From Streptomyces sp. PR69 (GTDB taxonomy: Bacteria; Actinomycetota; Actinomycetes; Streptomycetales; Streptomycetaceae): a DNA stretch of 64,000 nt. How positions within the stretch are numbered: the stretch's first letter is position 1; the number at the start of each line of letters is the position of its first letter. The notes beneath the pieces were generated by a model. The model saw nothing but the letters and a program-made list of their open reading frames with translations. It was not told the DNA's origin and searched no databases. The DNA is taken from assembly GCF_026420845.1 (NCBI RefSeq), contig NZ_JAOWCB010000008.1:124001-188000 (forward strand), read 5' to 3'. Positions 43,810-52,249 of the stretch are shown piece after piece. The position numbers and the translations under genes are program-made.

Positions 43810-44571
43810 ATGGACGTCGTCTTCGGAGTGGACATCGGCGGCTCGGGGATCAAGGGCGCTCCCGTGGACCTGGAGCGCGGCGATCTGGCCGAGCCCCGGC
43901 ACAAGGTGCTCACACCGCACCCGGCCGTGCCGGACGGCGTGGCCGACCGGGTCGCGGAGGTCGTGACGCATTTCGGCTGGTCCGGCCCGGTGGGCGTCAC
44001 CTTTCCCGGGGTGGTGACGGGCGGCGTCACCCGCACCGCCGCCAATGTCGACAAGAGCTGGCTCGATGTCGACGCGGCGAAGCTGCTGAGCGACCGTCTC
44101 GGCGGCCTGCCCGTGACGGTGCTGAACGACGCGGACGCGGCGGGCATCGCGGAGATGACCTTCGGCGCGGGCCGCGGCCGCGAGGGCACGGTGCTGATGC
44201 TGACGCTCGGCACCGGCATCGGCAGCGCGCTCTTCGTCGGCGGCCGTCTCGTGCCGAACACGGAGCTGGGCCATCTGGAGCTGCACGGCCATGAGGCGGA
44301 GCAGCGCGCCTCGACGAAGGCGAAGGAGGACGGCGACCTGAGCTGGGAGCACTGGGCGCGCCGGGTGCGGAAGTATCTGGCGCATCTGGAGATGCTGTTC
44401 TCGCCCGAGCTGTTCATCATCGGCGGCGGGGTGAGCCGCAAGGCGGAGAAGTTTCTGCCGCTGATCAAGGACATCCGGGCGGAGATCGTCCCGGCGGAGC
44501 TGCAGAACAACGCGGGCATCGTGGGCGCGGCGATGACGGCGGCGGCCCCCGCGGACGGGCCCTTGCGGTGA
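43810..44571 (+). CDS. ppgK: Polyphosphate glucokinase
   Basis: A 253-aa ROK-family sugar kinase using polyphosphate (and ATP) to phosphorylate glucose. Phosphate-1 loop GVDIGGSGIKGAPVDLE, catalytic Asp in VTVLNDADAAG, LTLGTGIGSALFVGG, PNTELGHLELHG and the polyP-type KYLAHLEMLFSPELFIIGGGVS. It lacks the zinc cysteine cluster of other ROK kinases, as PpgK does. ATG 43810 is preferred over GTG 43804 because of the TAACGT box. Position directly after ispH matches other Streptomyces. Confidence 0.93.
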   Translation: MDVVFGVDIGGSGIKGAPVDLERGDLAEPRHKVLTPHPAVPDGVADRVAEVVTHFGWSGPVGVTFPGVVTGGVTRTAANVDKSWLDVDAAKLLSDRLGGLPVTVLNDADAAGIAEMTFGAGRGREGTVLMLTLGTGIGSALFVGGRLVPNTELGHLELHGHEAEQRASTKAKEDGDLSWEHWARRVRKYLAHLEMLFSPELFIIGGGVSRKAEKFLPLIKDIRAEIVPAELQNNAGIVGAAMTAAAPADGPLR

Positions 44572-44730
44572 CGGGCCCCTGTGCTGATGGGTCTGTGCGG
44601 TGACGGGCCTTGTGCTGACGGGTCCTTGTGCTGACCGGTGCCTGCGGTGACGGCCCCTCCCGGCCCCGCAGCCGGGGCACCCCCGCCCAGCCCCCCTCAG
44701 CTGGGGCCACCCCTCCCTCTCCTCCTCCCG

Positions 44731-45288
44731 TCAGCCGCGGCGGCTCTGCGCCCCGCTCGGGCGGCCGGGCCGGGGCGCGCCGGTACGGCGCGGGCGGCGG
44801 TTCATGGCGCGTACCTTCCGTACGCAGGTGATCAGCCCTGCGATCAGGGTGCCGCCGTACAGCCAGCCCGCCTGGACGGCCAGTGAGGTGACCACCGCCA
44901 TGGTCTGCCCGCCGAAACCGCCGGTGCCGCCGGAGATCGGGACGACGCCGACGGCGAAGGCGATGGGCGCGCAGATGGGCGCGGTGACCAGGTCGGCCTC
45001 CCGTACCCAGAGCGCGGTGAGCGCGCTGACCGGCAGAAACAGCACTCCGTACAGCGCCGCGGAGCCATCGAGCAGCAGCCGGTCGAGAAAGCCGAGCCCC
45101 AGCATCGACGCCGCGGCGAAGAGCCCGGCGCCCAGCCCGGTGAGCCTGGGGTTCGGGAGCCTCTGGAGGGCGAGGACGACGGGCGGCGCCGGGCGGGCGG
45201 CTCGGGCCGGCACCGGGTAGACGGCGGCGCCGTCGGCGAGCGCGGGCCGCTTCGGACGCCGGGGCGTGCTGGTTCTGGGCTGCTCCAC
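44731..45288 (-). CDS. DUF6542 membrane protein
   Basis: A 185-aa protein. Basic N-terminus, then four to five hydrophobic segments (LTGLGAGLFAAASMLGLGFL, AALYGVLFLPVSALTALWV, PICAPIAFAVGVVPISG, MAVVTSLAVQAGWLYGGTLIAG) and a strongly basic Arg/Pro tail. Matches the small DUF6542 family of streptomycetes, function unknown. GTG 45288 lies 6 nt after a TACGTT -10 box, so the mRNA is probably leaderless. Between ppgK and ychF, in convergent and divergent orientation respectively. Confidence 0.8.
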   Translation of the reverse strand: MEQPRTSTPRRPKRPALADGAAVYPVPARAARPAPPVVLALQRLPNPRLTGLGAGLFAAASMLGLGFLDRLLLDGSAALYGVLFLPVSALTALWVREADLVTAPICAPIAFAVGVVPISGGTGGFGGQTMAVVTSLAVQAGWLYGGTLIAGLITCVRKVRAMNRRPRRTGAPRPGRPSGAQSRRG

Positions 45289-45294
45289 GGAACC

Positions 45295-45300
45295 AACGTA
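45295..45300 (-). promoter_or_regulatory. -10 box of the DUF6542 gene promoter (leaderless)
   Basis: TACGTT on the minus strand (45300 to 45295), six nt before GTG 45288, without a ribosome site. Confidence 0.55.
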
Positions 45301-45506
45301 GGTCGCGAGAGGCGCCGAACCAGGAGCGGAACACGCCCTTTGGGTGAGGCTTGGCGCTGAGTTCGACCGCCCGGCTCCGCATCCCGGGCTCCTTCCAGCG
45401 TCCGCGACGCCCGTCGCCGCCGCTTCCGTCCCGCCCGTAGACTGGGGGATCGGCCCCTCGGGGCCAGGCCCGCCCCACTCCCACTCCACTCCAGGAAGTC
45501 GCCAAC

Positions 45507-46595
<1,089 letters not shown>

Positions 46596-46607
46596 TCGCG
46601 CAAGTCG

Positions 46608-46641
46608 GAAGGGGTCGGACGCTGTCGAGTCCGACCCCTTC
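46608..46641. terminator. Strong terminator after ychF
   Basis: A perfect 13-bp stem (46608-46620 with 46629-46641) with an 8-nt loop, just after the ychF stop; it can also stop the convergent toxin-antitoxin transcript. Confidence 0.9.
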
Positions 46642-46648
46642 GTCGTCG

Positions 46649-46671
46649 CCGTGCCGGATGGGTGCTGGATA
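46649..46671 (+). repeat. Direct repeat, left copy, flanking the RelBE-type module
   Basis: A 23-bp segment, ending GGATGGGTGCTGGATA, recurs at 47282-47304 with one mismatch. The two copies bracket the toxin-antitoxin genes exactly (24 bp from the toxin stop here). Confidence 0.85.
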
Positions 46672-46694
46672 TTCTGACGTATGGTCAGTCGTGA

Positions 46695-46958
46695 TCAGGT
46701 GTCGTAAACGGTGGAGCGATGCCCTACGTGAACGACCCAGACGACCAATTCCCTGTTGTCGATCGTGTAGATCACGCGGTGGTCGCCTACCCGTAGGCGG
46801 CGGCGGTCGGGCTGGGAGGTGAGGGCTGTGGTGTTGAAGCCGAGTGGGTCGCTTTCCAGCTCGGTCAGCTTCGCCAGGACACGGAGTGCCATGTCCCGGG
46901 GGATCTTGCGTAGCTCCGCCTGAGCTTCGGGTCGGAAGACGGTGCGGTATTCACTCAC
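46695..46958 (-). CDS. RelE/ParE-family mRNA interferase toxin
   Basis: An 87-aa RelE-fold protein: EYRTVFRPEAQAELRKIPRD, then DRRRLRVGDHRVIYTID and VVWVVHVGHRSTVYDT, the usual ending '…V..V.HR..VY'. RelE toxins cut mRNA at the ribosome. GTG 46958 overlaps the antitoxin stop by 8 bp, so it is made only with the antitoxin. Downstream of the antitoxin gene, as in most RelBE operons. Confidence 0.92.
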   Translation of the reverse strand: MSEYRTVFRPEAQAELRKIPRDMALRVLAKLTELESDPLGFNTTALTSQPDRRRLRVGDHRVIYTIDNRELVVWVVHVGHRSTVYDT

Positions 46959-47220
46959 TGCGTGCCAGCGTCTCCCTCATGACGTCCTCGATCGGGATGC
47001 CGGGCGCCGGGTTGGCCATGCGCTCGTCGATGATCCGGTTGATCTCGCGCTCTTCCCATTCCTGGTACTTGCGCAGCACCTCGATGGACACCACGGCAGC
47101 GACTTCCTTGCCTCGGCGTGTGATCACTGTGGGCACGTCGTCGCGGTCTGCGCGCTCCACGACCTCGGCCAGGTGAGCGCGCACGTTGCGGATGGACTCT
47201 ATGGGCAGCGGCTGCGTCAT
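46951..47220 (-). CDS. Phd/YefM-family antitoxin
   Basis: An 89-aa antitoxin: IESIRNVRAHLAEVVERAD is the Phd/YefM DNA-binding start, PTVITRRGKEVAAVVSIEVL the dimer core, and the acidic tail (EWEEREINRIIDERMANPA) should mask the toxin. ATG 47220 (MTQPLPIESIRN). A TACTCT -10 box 7 nt before the ATG suggests a leaderless transcript, with a TGTGTACACA palindrome near the -35. Confidence 0.92.
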   Translation of the reverse strand: MTQPLPIESIRNVRAHLAEVVERADRDDVPTVITRRGKEVAAVVSIEVLRKYQEWEEREINRIIDERMANPAPGIPIEDVMRETLARSE

Positions 47221-47245
47221 GGGCTCAAGAGTACCGGGTGTCTCA

Positions 47246-47255
47246 TGTGTACACA
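47246..47255. promoter_or_regulatory. Antitoxin operator palindrome
   Basis: TGTGTACACA is a perfect 10-bp palindrome (47246-47255) overlapping the probable -35 of the antitoxin promoter. Phd/YefM operators contain a core TGTACA, which is exactly its centre. Confidence 0.8.
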
Positions 47256-47281
47256 ATGTCCGCCGTGAGTCCGCATCCGCA

Positions 47282-47304
47282 CCGTGCTGGATGGGTGCTG
47301 GATA
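47282..47304 (+). repeat. Direct repeat, right copy, flanking the RelBE-type module
   Basis: Partner of the repeat at 46649-46671 (22 of 23 positions identical), 62 bp upstream of the antitoxin start. Confidence 0.85.
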
Positions 47305-47414
47305 AGACCGCCGAGGGGCGTGCCTTCACAGGTGAGAGGCCTGTGCTCAACGTTCCGCTGGGGGTGTGTGGCCGCCGGTGCTCCATCACAATGCTGATCT
47401 GGCAGGCATGCGGA

Positions 47415-48458
47415 TCAGAAGGGGGCCGGCTTTCCGGCGTCGGGCCCATGAGATTTTCCCGCGCCGCCGGATTGGTGCGGCTGGTTGTCCGCGGGGACCA
47501 GGCGGGGGACGAGGCGGACGTATGCCACCATCCCCAGGACCTCGACCAGGGTCTGTGTGACCACGACGACCGCGGCGACGGCCAGCTCGTCCGGCAGGGC
47601 CAGTGCCAGCGGGAGGACGACCAGGGAGTTGCGGGTCGCTCCGGTGAAGACGATCGCGCGGGTGGCGGGGGCGTCCAGGCGGCAGAGGCGGGCTGCGGCG
47701 CGGCCGGCGAACGGCATGGCGGCCAGGAACAGCACATAGAACGGCACCACGCCGGCGACCTCGGTGAGGCCGCCGTCGAGCTTGGGGACCTGGGAGGCGA
47801 CGACGATCAGCAAGGTGGCCGCCATCAGCGGAACCATCGTGACGGTCGCCCCGTCGGACACCCGCTGTCCGACGGGCCTGTGGGCCGCCCATGCCTGGGT
47901 GGCCCAGGCCAGCGCCAGCGGAATGACGATCAGGAAGAGGAACGCTTCAAGGAACGGTCCGGCGTCGACGATGTCGGCGAGGTCCGAGCCCATGAAGAGG
48001 AAGAGGAATCCCGGCAGCAGCACCATCTGCGCGGCCAGCAGCAGCGGGGTGGCGGCCAGCAGCCGTCTGCCGCTGCCGCCGGCCAGCCCGGTGAAGACGA
48101 TCACGTAGTCGACGCACGGGCAGAGCAGCACCAGCAGTACGCCCAGGCGCACGGCAGGGTCAGCGGGCAGGAACATGAACACCGCCGCGACCAGCAGCGG
48201 GACGACGAGGAAGTTCACGCCCATGGCGGCGGACAGGAACCGGCCGTCGCGCAGTGAGCGGACGAGTTCGGCGGCGGGGACCTGGAGGAACGTCACATAG
48301 AGCAGCGCGCCGAGGACGGGGTTGATGGCGTGCTCCAGGCCGGGACCCGCGTCCGGAGCGGTCCAGCCGAGCACGGCGCCGACCGCCAGCGCCGCGAGAT
48401 AGACCGCGACCTGGTGGCGTTCCATGCGTTCGGCCAGACCATGGGGTTTCTGCGACAC
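47415..48458 (-). CDS. BASS-superfamily transporter, ACR3-like (arsenite/organic anion)
   Basis: A 347-aa protein with ten predicted membrane segments. The LVLLCPCVDYVIVFTGLAGG segment with its CPC is very close to the ACR3 arsenite-efflux signature, and FTGATRNSLVVLPLALALPD is the second conserved motif of the family. However, there is no ArsR or ArsC gene beside it, so another anion is possible. GTG 48458 follows aaggag at good spacing. Divergent from the helicase gene across a palindrome. Confidence 0.85.
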   Translation of the reverse strand: MSQKPHGLAERMERHQVAVYLAALAVGAVLGWTAPDAGPGLEHAINPVLGALLYVTFLQVPAAELVRSLRDGRFLSAAMGVNFLVVPLLVAAVFMFLPADPAVRLGVLLVLLCPCVDYVIVFTGLAGGSGRRLLAATPLLLAAQMVLLPGFLFLFMGSDLADIVDAGPFLEAFLFLIVIPLALAWATQAWAAHRPVGQRVSDGATVTMVPLMAATLLIVVASQVPKLDGGLTEVAGVVPFYVLFLAAMPFAGRAAARLCRLDAPATRAIVFTGATRNSLVVLPLALALPDELAVAAVVVVTQTLVEVLGMVAYVRLVPRLVPADNQPHQSGGAGKSHGPDAGKPAPF

Positions 48459-48592
48459 CGTTGTGGCTCCTTGCTGTGGCGCTGCCCGCGGGACCAGCGG
48501 TCCGGCCCTCCGCCATTGTGGCAAGCCGTCTTCAGCCGGCCTCGAAGCAGGGTGCACCCCGGACGGCTTCCAGGGGCCTGCCCAGCCGCCAT

Positions 48593-48623
48593 ATCCCCGC
48601 CGATAATGCTGATCGGCGGGGAT
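48593..48623. promoter_or_regulatory. 12-bp perfect dyad in a divergent promoter region
   Basis: 48593-48604 and 48612-48623 are perfectly complementary; the 7-nt centre reads aatgctg and with the left arm gives GATAATGCT, a good -10. As the genes on both sides start away from it, this is an operator rather than a terminator. Confidence 0.65.
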
Positions 48624-48672
48624 CGACCGCCAGGGCAGAGGCGGTCGGGGCCGGGGCACGGGGGCGGAGCGT

Positions 48673-50982
48673 ATGGCGCGGAGTGGGGCGTCGCGGGACG
48701 GGGTGGCGGTAGGGCGGCAGGGCAGGGCGGTACTCGCCGCCGGGGAGCGGCTGCTCGGGGCCGCGCGGGCGGTGGTCGGGGATCACGCGCACGCGGTCGG
48801 CGCGGTGCGGGCCGTGCTGGGGCCGATGGTGGAGGAGCTCAGCGCGCATGAGCTGGAGGCGATACCCGTGGCCCGGCTGCGGGACGTCACGGAGGGGCGG
48901 CTGAGGCTCAACGCCATCGAGACGGCCGGATATACGTCCGTACGCCAGGTGCTGCGGGCCAATCGCTATCAGCTGCGCCAGATACCCGGTGTGGGGGCGC
49001 AGACGGCGGACCAGGCCCTGGCGGCGGCCCGTCAGATCGCGGATGCCGTGGCGGAGACCGTCGCCGTCAGGATCGACCCCGACCGCCCCGAGCCCTGTAC
49101 GACCGAGCTGGTCATCGCCCTCCACCGGCTCGTCGAGGCCGGGCCCGGCGCACGGCGCGCGGTGGACGCGGGTGCGTCGCTTGCCGAGCGGCTCGGGCCG
49201 CTGATCGCCCGGGGCAAGCCGGTCGGCGGACGGCTGCGGATGTGGCTCGCGGGGCGGGAGAAGCGTGAGGAGGCGCTGGCCGCCGCCGCGGACCTACGGG
49301 ACGTGGTCGACGAGGCTGAGGAGGGCGGTGTGCCGGTGCTGCTCGCCCAGACCTCGGCCGATCTGCTGCGGGGGCCGGCCGCCGAGGCCGAGGCGTGGGT
49401 CGACTTCGAGCTGCGGTCGGCCGAGTACTACAGCCTGCTCGCCGAGATCTCGGGAACCGGCCCCGACGTCGCCGCGGCCGAGGGCTTCCTCCCCGGCGAG
49501 CTGGCGGATCGGGTACGGCGGCAGCCGCTCGACGACACGTACCGACGGGTCTCACTGCGCGGCTATCAGTCGTTCGGCGCCCGTTTCGCGCTCACCCAGC
49601 GCCGGGTCGTCCTCGGCGATGAGATGGGGCTCGGCAAGACGGTCCAGGCCATCGCCGCCATGGCGCATCTGGCGGCGGAGGGGCAGAGCCGCTTCCTGGT
49701 GGTGTGCCCGGCCAGCGTCCTGATCAACTGGACCCGGGAGATCAGGGCGCGCAGCGCCCTGAGCGCCGTCCCGCTGCACGGCGTCGAGCGGCAGGACGCC
49801 TTCGCCGAGTGGCGTGAACGCGGCGGGGTCGGCGTCACCACCTATGACGCACTGCGCGGTTTCCCCCTGCCCGCCGAGGGGGAGCTCGGCATGCTCGTCG
49901 TCGACGAGGCCCACTATGTGAAGAACCCGGAGGCTCTCAGGTCCCGGTCCGTGGCGCGCTGGGCCGGTCTGTGCGAGCGGGTGCTGTTCCTCACCGGCAC
50001 CCCCATGGAGAACCGGGTCGCCGAGTTCCGCAGCCTGGTGAGCCATCTCCAGCCCGGCCTCGTCGCCCGGTTCGGCGAGGCCGAAGGCGTCGCGGGCTCC
50101 CAGGCCTTCCGCAGAGCCGTGGCGCCCGCCTATCTCCGGCGCAACCAGACGGACGTGCTCGCGGAGCTGCCCTCGCTGGTGCGGGTCGACGAGTGGGAGG
50201 AGCCCAGCGCCGCCGACGACGAGGCGTATCGCGCAGCGGTGATGGCGGGCAACTTCATGGCCATGCGCCGGGCGGCGTACGAGCGGCCCCGCACCTCGGC
50301 GAAACTGCAGCGGCTGGTCGAGCTGGTGGCGGAGGCGGCGGACAACGGCCTGAAGGTCGTGGTGTTCTCGTACTTCCGCGATGTGCTGGACACGGTGCAT
50401 ACCGCGCTTGCGGCGAAGGCGCGTGACTCGAAGGCGCCCGGGTCGGAGGCGCCCGGCTCGAAGGCGCGTGGCTCGCAGGCGCCCGGGTCGGAGGTGCGGG
50501 GGTCGGAGGCGCCCGGCTCCGAGGTGCTCGGACCCCTCTCCGGGAGTCTCCCGCCCGCGCGGCGTCAGCAACTCGTCGACGAATTCGGCGCGGTGCGCGG
50601 CCATGCGGTGCTGCTGGCACAGATCGAGGCGGGCGGAGTGGGGCTCAACCTCCAGGCCGCCTCGGTGGTCATCATCTGCGAGCCACAGGTCAAGCCCACC
50701 ATCGAGCACCAGGCTGTGGCACGGGCCCACCGGATGGGGCAGGTCCGCAGTGTGCAGGTGCACCGGCTGCTCTCCACGACCGGGGTGGACCGCCGGCTCT
50801 GCGAGATCCTGGAGAGCAAGTCGCGGCTGTTCGACGCCTATGCCCGGCGCAGCGAGGTCGCGGAGGCGACCCCCGATGCCGTGGACGTCTCCGACGGTGC
50901 GCTGGCCCGCCGGATCGTGGAGGAGGAGCAGGAGCGGCTGGCCGCGCGGTCCGGCCCGCGGGCGGAGACGCCGGCGCCCTGA
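48673..50982 (+). CDS. SNF2-family DNA helicase/translocase with N-terminal helix-hairpin-helix region
   Basis: A 769-aa protein. Residues about 80-130 resemble a helix-hairpin-helix (VRQVLRANRYQLRQIPGVGAQTADQAL). The Snf2 motor follows: motif I GDEMGLGKTVQ (near 315), Ia VVCPASVLINWTRE, II VVDEAHYVKN (near 410), III LFLTGTPMEN, V GGVGLNLQAASVVI and VI QAVARAHRMGQVR. Between RecA-like lobes, residues about 581-620 are a repeat-coded APGSE-type insertion. Likely acts in DNA repair or remodelling. ATG 48673 with a weak cggag. Confidence 0.9.
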   Translation: MARSGASRDGVAVGRQGRAVLAAGERLLGAARAVVGDHAHAVGAVRAVLGPMVEELSAHELEAIPVARLRDVTEGRLRLNAIETAGYTSVRQVLRANRYQLRQIPGVGAQTADQALAAARQIADAVAETVAVRIDPDRPEPCTTELVIALHRLVEAGPGARRAVDAGASLAERLGPLIARGKPVGGRLRMWLAGREKREEALAAAADLRDVVDEAEEGGVPVLLAQTSADLLRGPAAEAEAWVDFELRSAEYYSLLAEISGTGPDVAAAEGFLPGELADRVRRQPLDDTYRRVSLRGYQSFGARFALTQRRVVLGDEMGLGKTVQAIAAMAHLAAEGQSRFLVVCPASVLINWTREIRARSALSAVPLHGVERQDAFAEWRERGGVGVTTYDALRGFPLPAEGELGMLVVDEAHYVKNPEALRSRSVARWAGLCERVLFLTGTPMENRVAEFRSLVSHLQPGLVARFGEAEGVAGSQAFRRAVAPAYLRRNQTDVLAELPSLVRVDEWEEPSAADDEAYRAAVMAGNFMAMRRAAYERPRTSAKLQRLVELVAEAADNGLKVVVFSYFRDVLDTVHTALAAKARDSKAPGSEAPGSKARGSQAPGSEVRGSEAPGSEVLGPLSGSLPPARRQQLVDEFGAVRGHAVLLAQIEAGGVGLNLQAASVVIICEPQVKPTIEHQAVARAHRMGQVRSVQVHRLLSTTGVDRRLCEILESKSRLFDAYARRSEVAEATPDAVDVSDGALARRIVEEEQERLAARSGPRAETPAP
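50415..50534 (+). repeat. 15-bp coding minisatellite, eight units, in the helicase gene
   Basis: Eight units of 15 bp (consensus ggaggcgcccggctc) encode a five-residue repeat such as APGSE, ARGSQ, APGSK. Being a multiple of 3, unit gain or loss keeps the frame. Confidence 0.93.
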
Positions 50983-51012
50983 CGGAGCGGTTCCCTCGCA
51001 CGGGCCGCTGCT

Positions 51013-51018
51013 TAGACT
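51013..51018 (+). promoter_or_regulatory. -10 box of the HxlR gene promoter (leaderless)
   Basis: TAGACT lies six nt before ATG 51025 and no ribosome site is seen. Confidence 0.6.
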
Positions 51019-51024
51019 CGGGAC

Positions 51025-51489
51025 ATGCCCCAGCCGAAGCCCGTGGCGGCCCGTGCGTGCTCCATCGCCGACGCGCTCGACCTCGTCGGGGAGCGATGGA
51101 CGCTGCTCGCCGTACGCGAACTGAGCCATGGGGTCCGGCGCTTCAACCGGATCGTCCGCAATACCGGGGCGTCCCGCGACATCCTCACGGCGCGGCTGCG
51201 CAAGCTGGAGGCCGCGGGGGTCGTCCGGCGCGAGCAATACCACGAGCGTCCGCCCCGGTACGAGTACCGCCTCACCCCCGCGGGCCAGGAGCTGGGCGAT
51301 GTGCTGCTCACCCTGATGGCGTGGGGCGACCGGCATCTGAACCCCGGGGATCCGCCGGTGGTCTGGCAGCACTCGTGCGGCCGGGCGCTGGACGCCGTGG
51401 TGGTCTGCGCGCACTGCGGAGAGTCCGCACGCACCGGGGCGCACTCCCCGTCCGGCCGCGGCGCGCCCGCGTCGGGGGCGGCGGACTAA
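51025..51489 (+). CDS. HxlR family transcriptional regulator
   Basis: A 154-aa winged-helix protein: CSIADALDLVGERWTLLAVRE (HxlR signature with conserved Cys12, a redox or electrophile sensor in relatives), FNRIVRNTGASRDILTARLRKLEAAGVV recognition region in two helices, and RYEYRLTPAGQEL wing. An extra C-terminal CGRALDAVVVCAHCGES could bind a metal. Its stop codon overlaps the stop of the opposing SnoaL gene. Leaderless transcript likely. Confidence 0.92.
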   Translation: MPQPKPVAARACSIADALDLVGERWTLLAVRELSHGVRRFNRIVRNTGASRDILTARLRKLEAAGVVRREQYHERPPRYEYRLTPAGQELGDVLLTLMAWGDRHLNPGDPPVVWQHSCGRALDAVVVCAHCGESARTGAHSPSGRGAPASGAAD

Positions 51490-51899
51490 CCGGGGGCCAC
51501 GGCCGAGGTGTCGGCGAACGAGTGGTGCTCATGGGCGACGGTCCAGCGACCCCGCTCCTTGCGGAGCCCGACCGTCAGTCTGAGGCGGTTCTCCGGGTGC
51601 TCGGCCAGTTCCTCAGGGGTGCCGCAGCGCAGCAGCGCATGGGCGTAGGCGACCGTGTCGCCCGCGGTGACCTCCAGGGAGACGATCTCGAACGACGCGC
51701 CGTGCGCCAGCCATTCGAAGAACGGAGGCCAGGTCTCGCGGTAGGCGTCGATGCCGCGTACGCCGTCCTGAGGCGGGGGTACGTCGAACATCACGATGTC
51801 GTCTGCATGGTCGGTCAGCACCGCGTCGAGGTCGCCGCGGTGGACCGCGGCGGTCCACCGTTCGATCAGTTCACGGATCTGCTTCTCGTCCTGGTTCAT
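51486..51899 (-). CDS. SnoaL-like (NTF2-fold) protein, SgcJ/EcaC type
   Basis: A 137-aa protein: QIRELIERWTAAVHRGDLDAVLTDHADDIVMFDVPPP is the characteristic opening (helix plus 'HADDIVMFDV' strand), with GIDAYRETWPPFFEWL and the ending RWTVAHEHHSFA. Small-molecule pocket, substrate unknown; not necessarily enzymatic. ATG 51899. Fully convergent with the HxlR gene, sharing the stop region; a strong 27-bp dyad lies 50 bp upstream. Confidence 0.88.
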   Translation of the reverse strand: MNQDEKQIRELIERWTAAVHRGDLDAVLTDHADDIVMFDVPPPQDGVRGIDAYRETWPPFFEWLAHGASFEIVSLEVTAGDTVAYAHALLRCGTPEELAEHPENRLRLTVGLRKERGRWTVAHEHHSFADTSAVAPG

Positions 51900-51948
51900 G
51901 GTCGGTTCCGCCGTCCCTCGTGTCGTGTCGTGGCATATCGTGGCGTGG

Positions 51949-51975
51949 CATGTCATGACGTTGTGTCATGACATG
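51949..51975. promoter_or_regulatory. 11-bp perfect dyad operator before the SnoaL gene
   Basis: CATGTCATGAC (51949-51959) and GTCATGACATG (51965-51975) are perfectly complementary around 5 nt, and each arm contains the palindrome GTCATGAC. Placement suits repression of the SnoaL gene; the neighbouring HxlR protein is the obvious candidate. Confidence 0.8.
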
Positions 51976-52249
51976 GTGTCGGGTGTGGCCCTCTTACGCC
52001 CGTACAGACCTCTTCCGACGGCGAAACTCATCGGCCGGCCGAGACGAAAGGCCGAAACGCGGGCCCTGACTGTGCCAATTGTGTGGCTCCCGCGTTACGT
52101 CGTGTCCGGAACCCTTGTGGGATTCCTATGGATCGGTCAACCTTTCGGACGGCAGCGGGACATGGCGGCGTGGTTTTCCGGCCAATCGTTTGTCATGACC
52201 CTGTCGATTCCCCCACAAGAGCGCACCACCGATGAGGAGGACCCCTCAC

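Noticed and set aside
46649..47304. Integrative element with att sites
   Set aside because: Direct repeats are present, but no integrase, excisionase or tRNA gene is found; only a repeat-bracketed TA cassette can be claimed.
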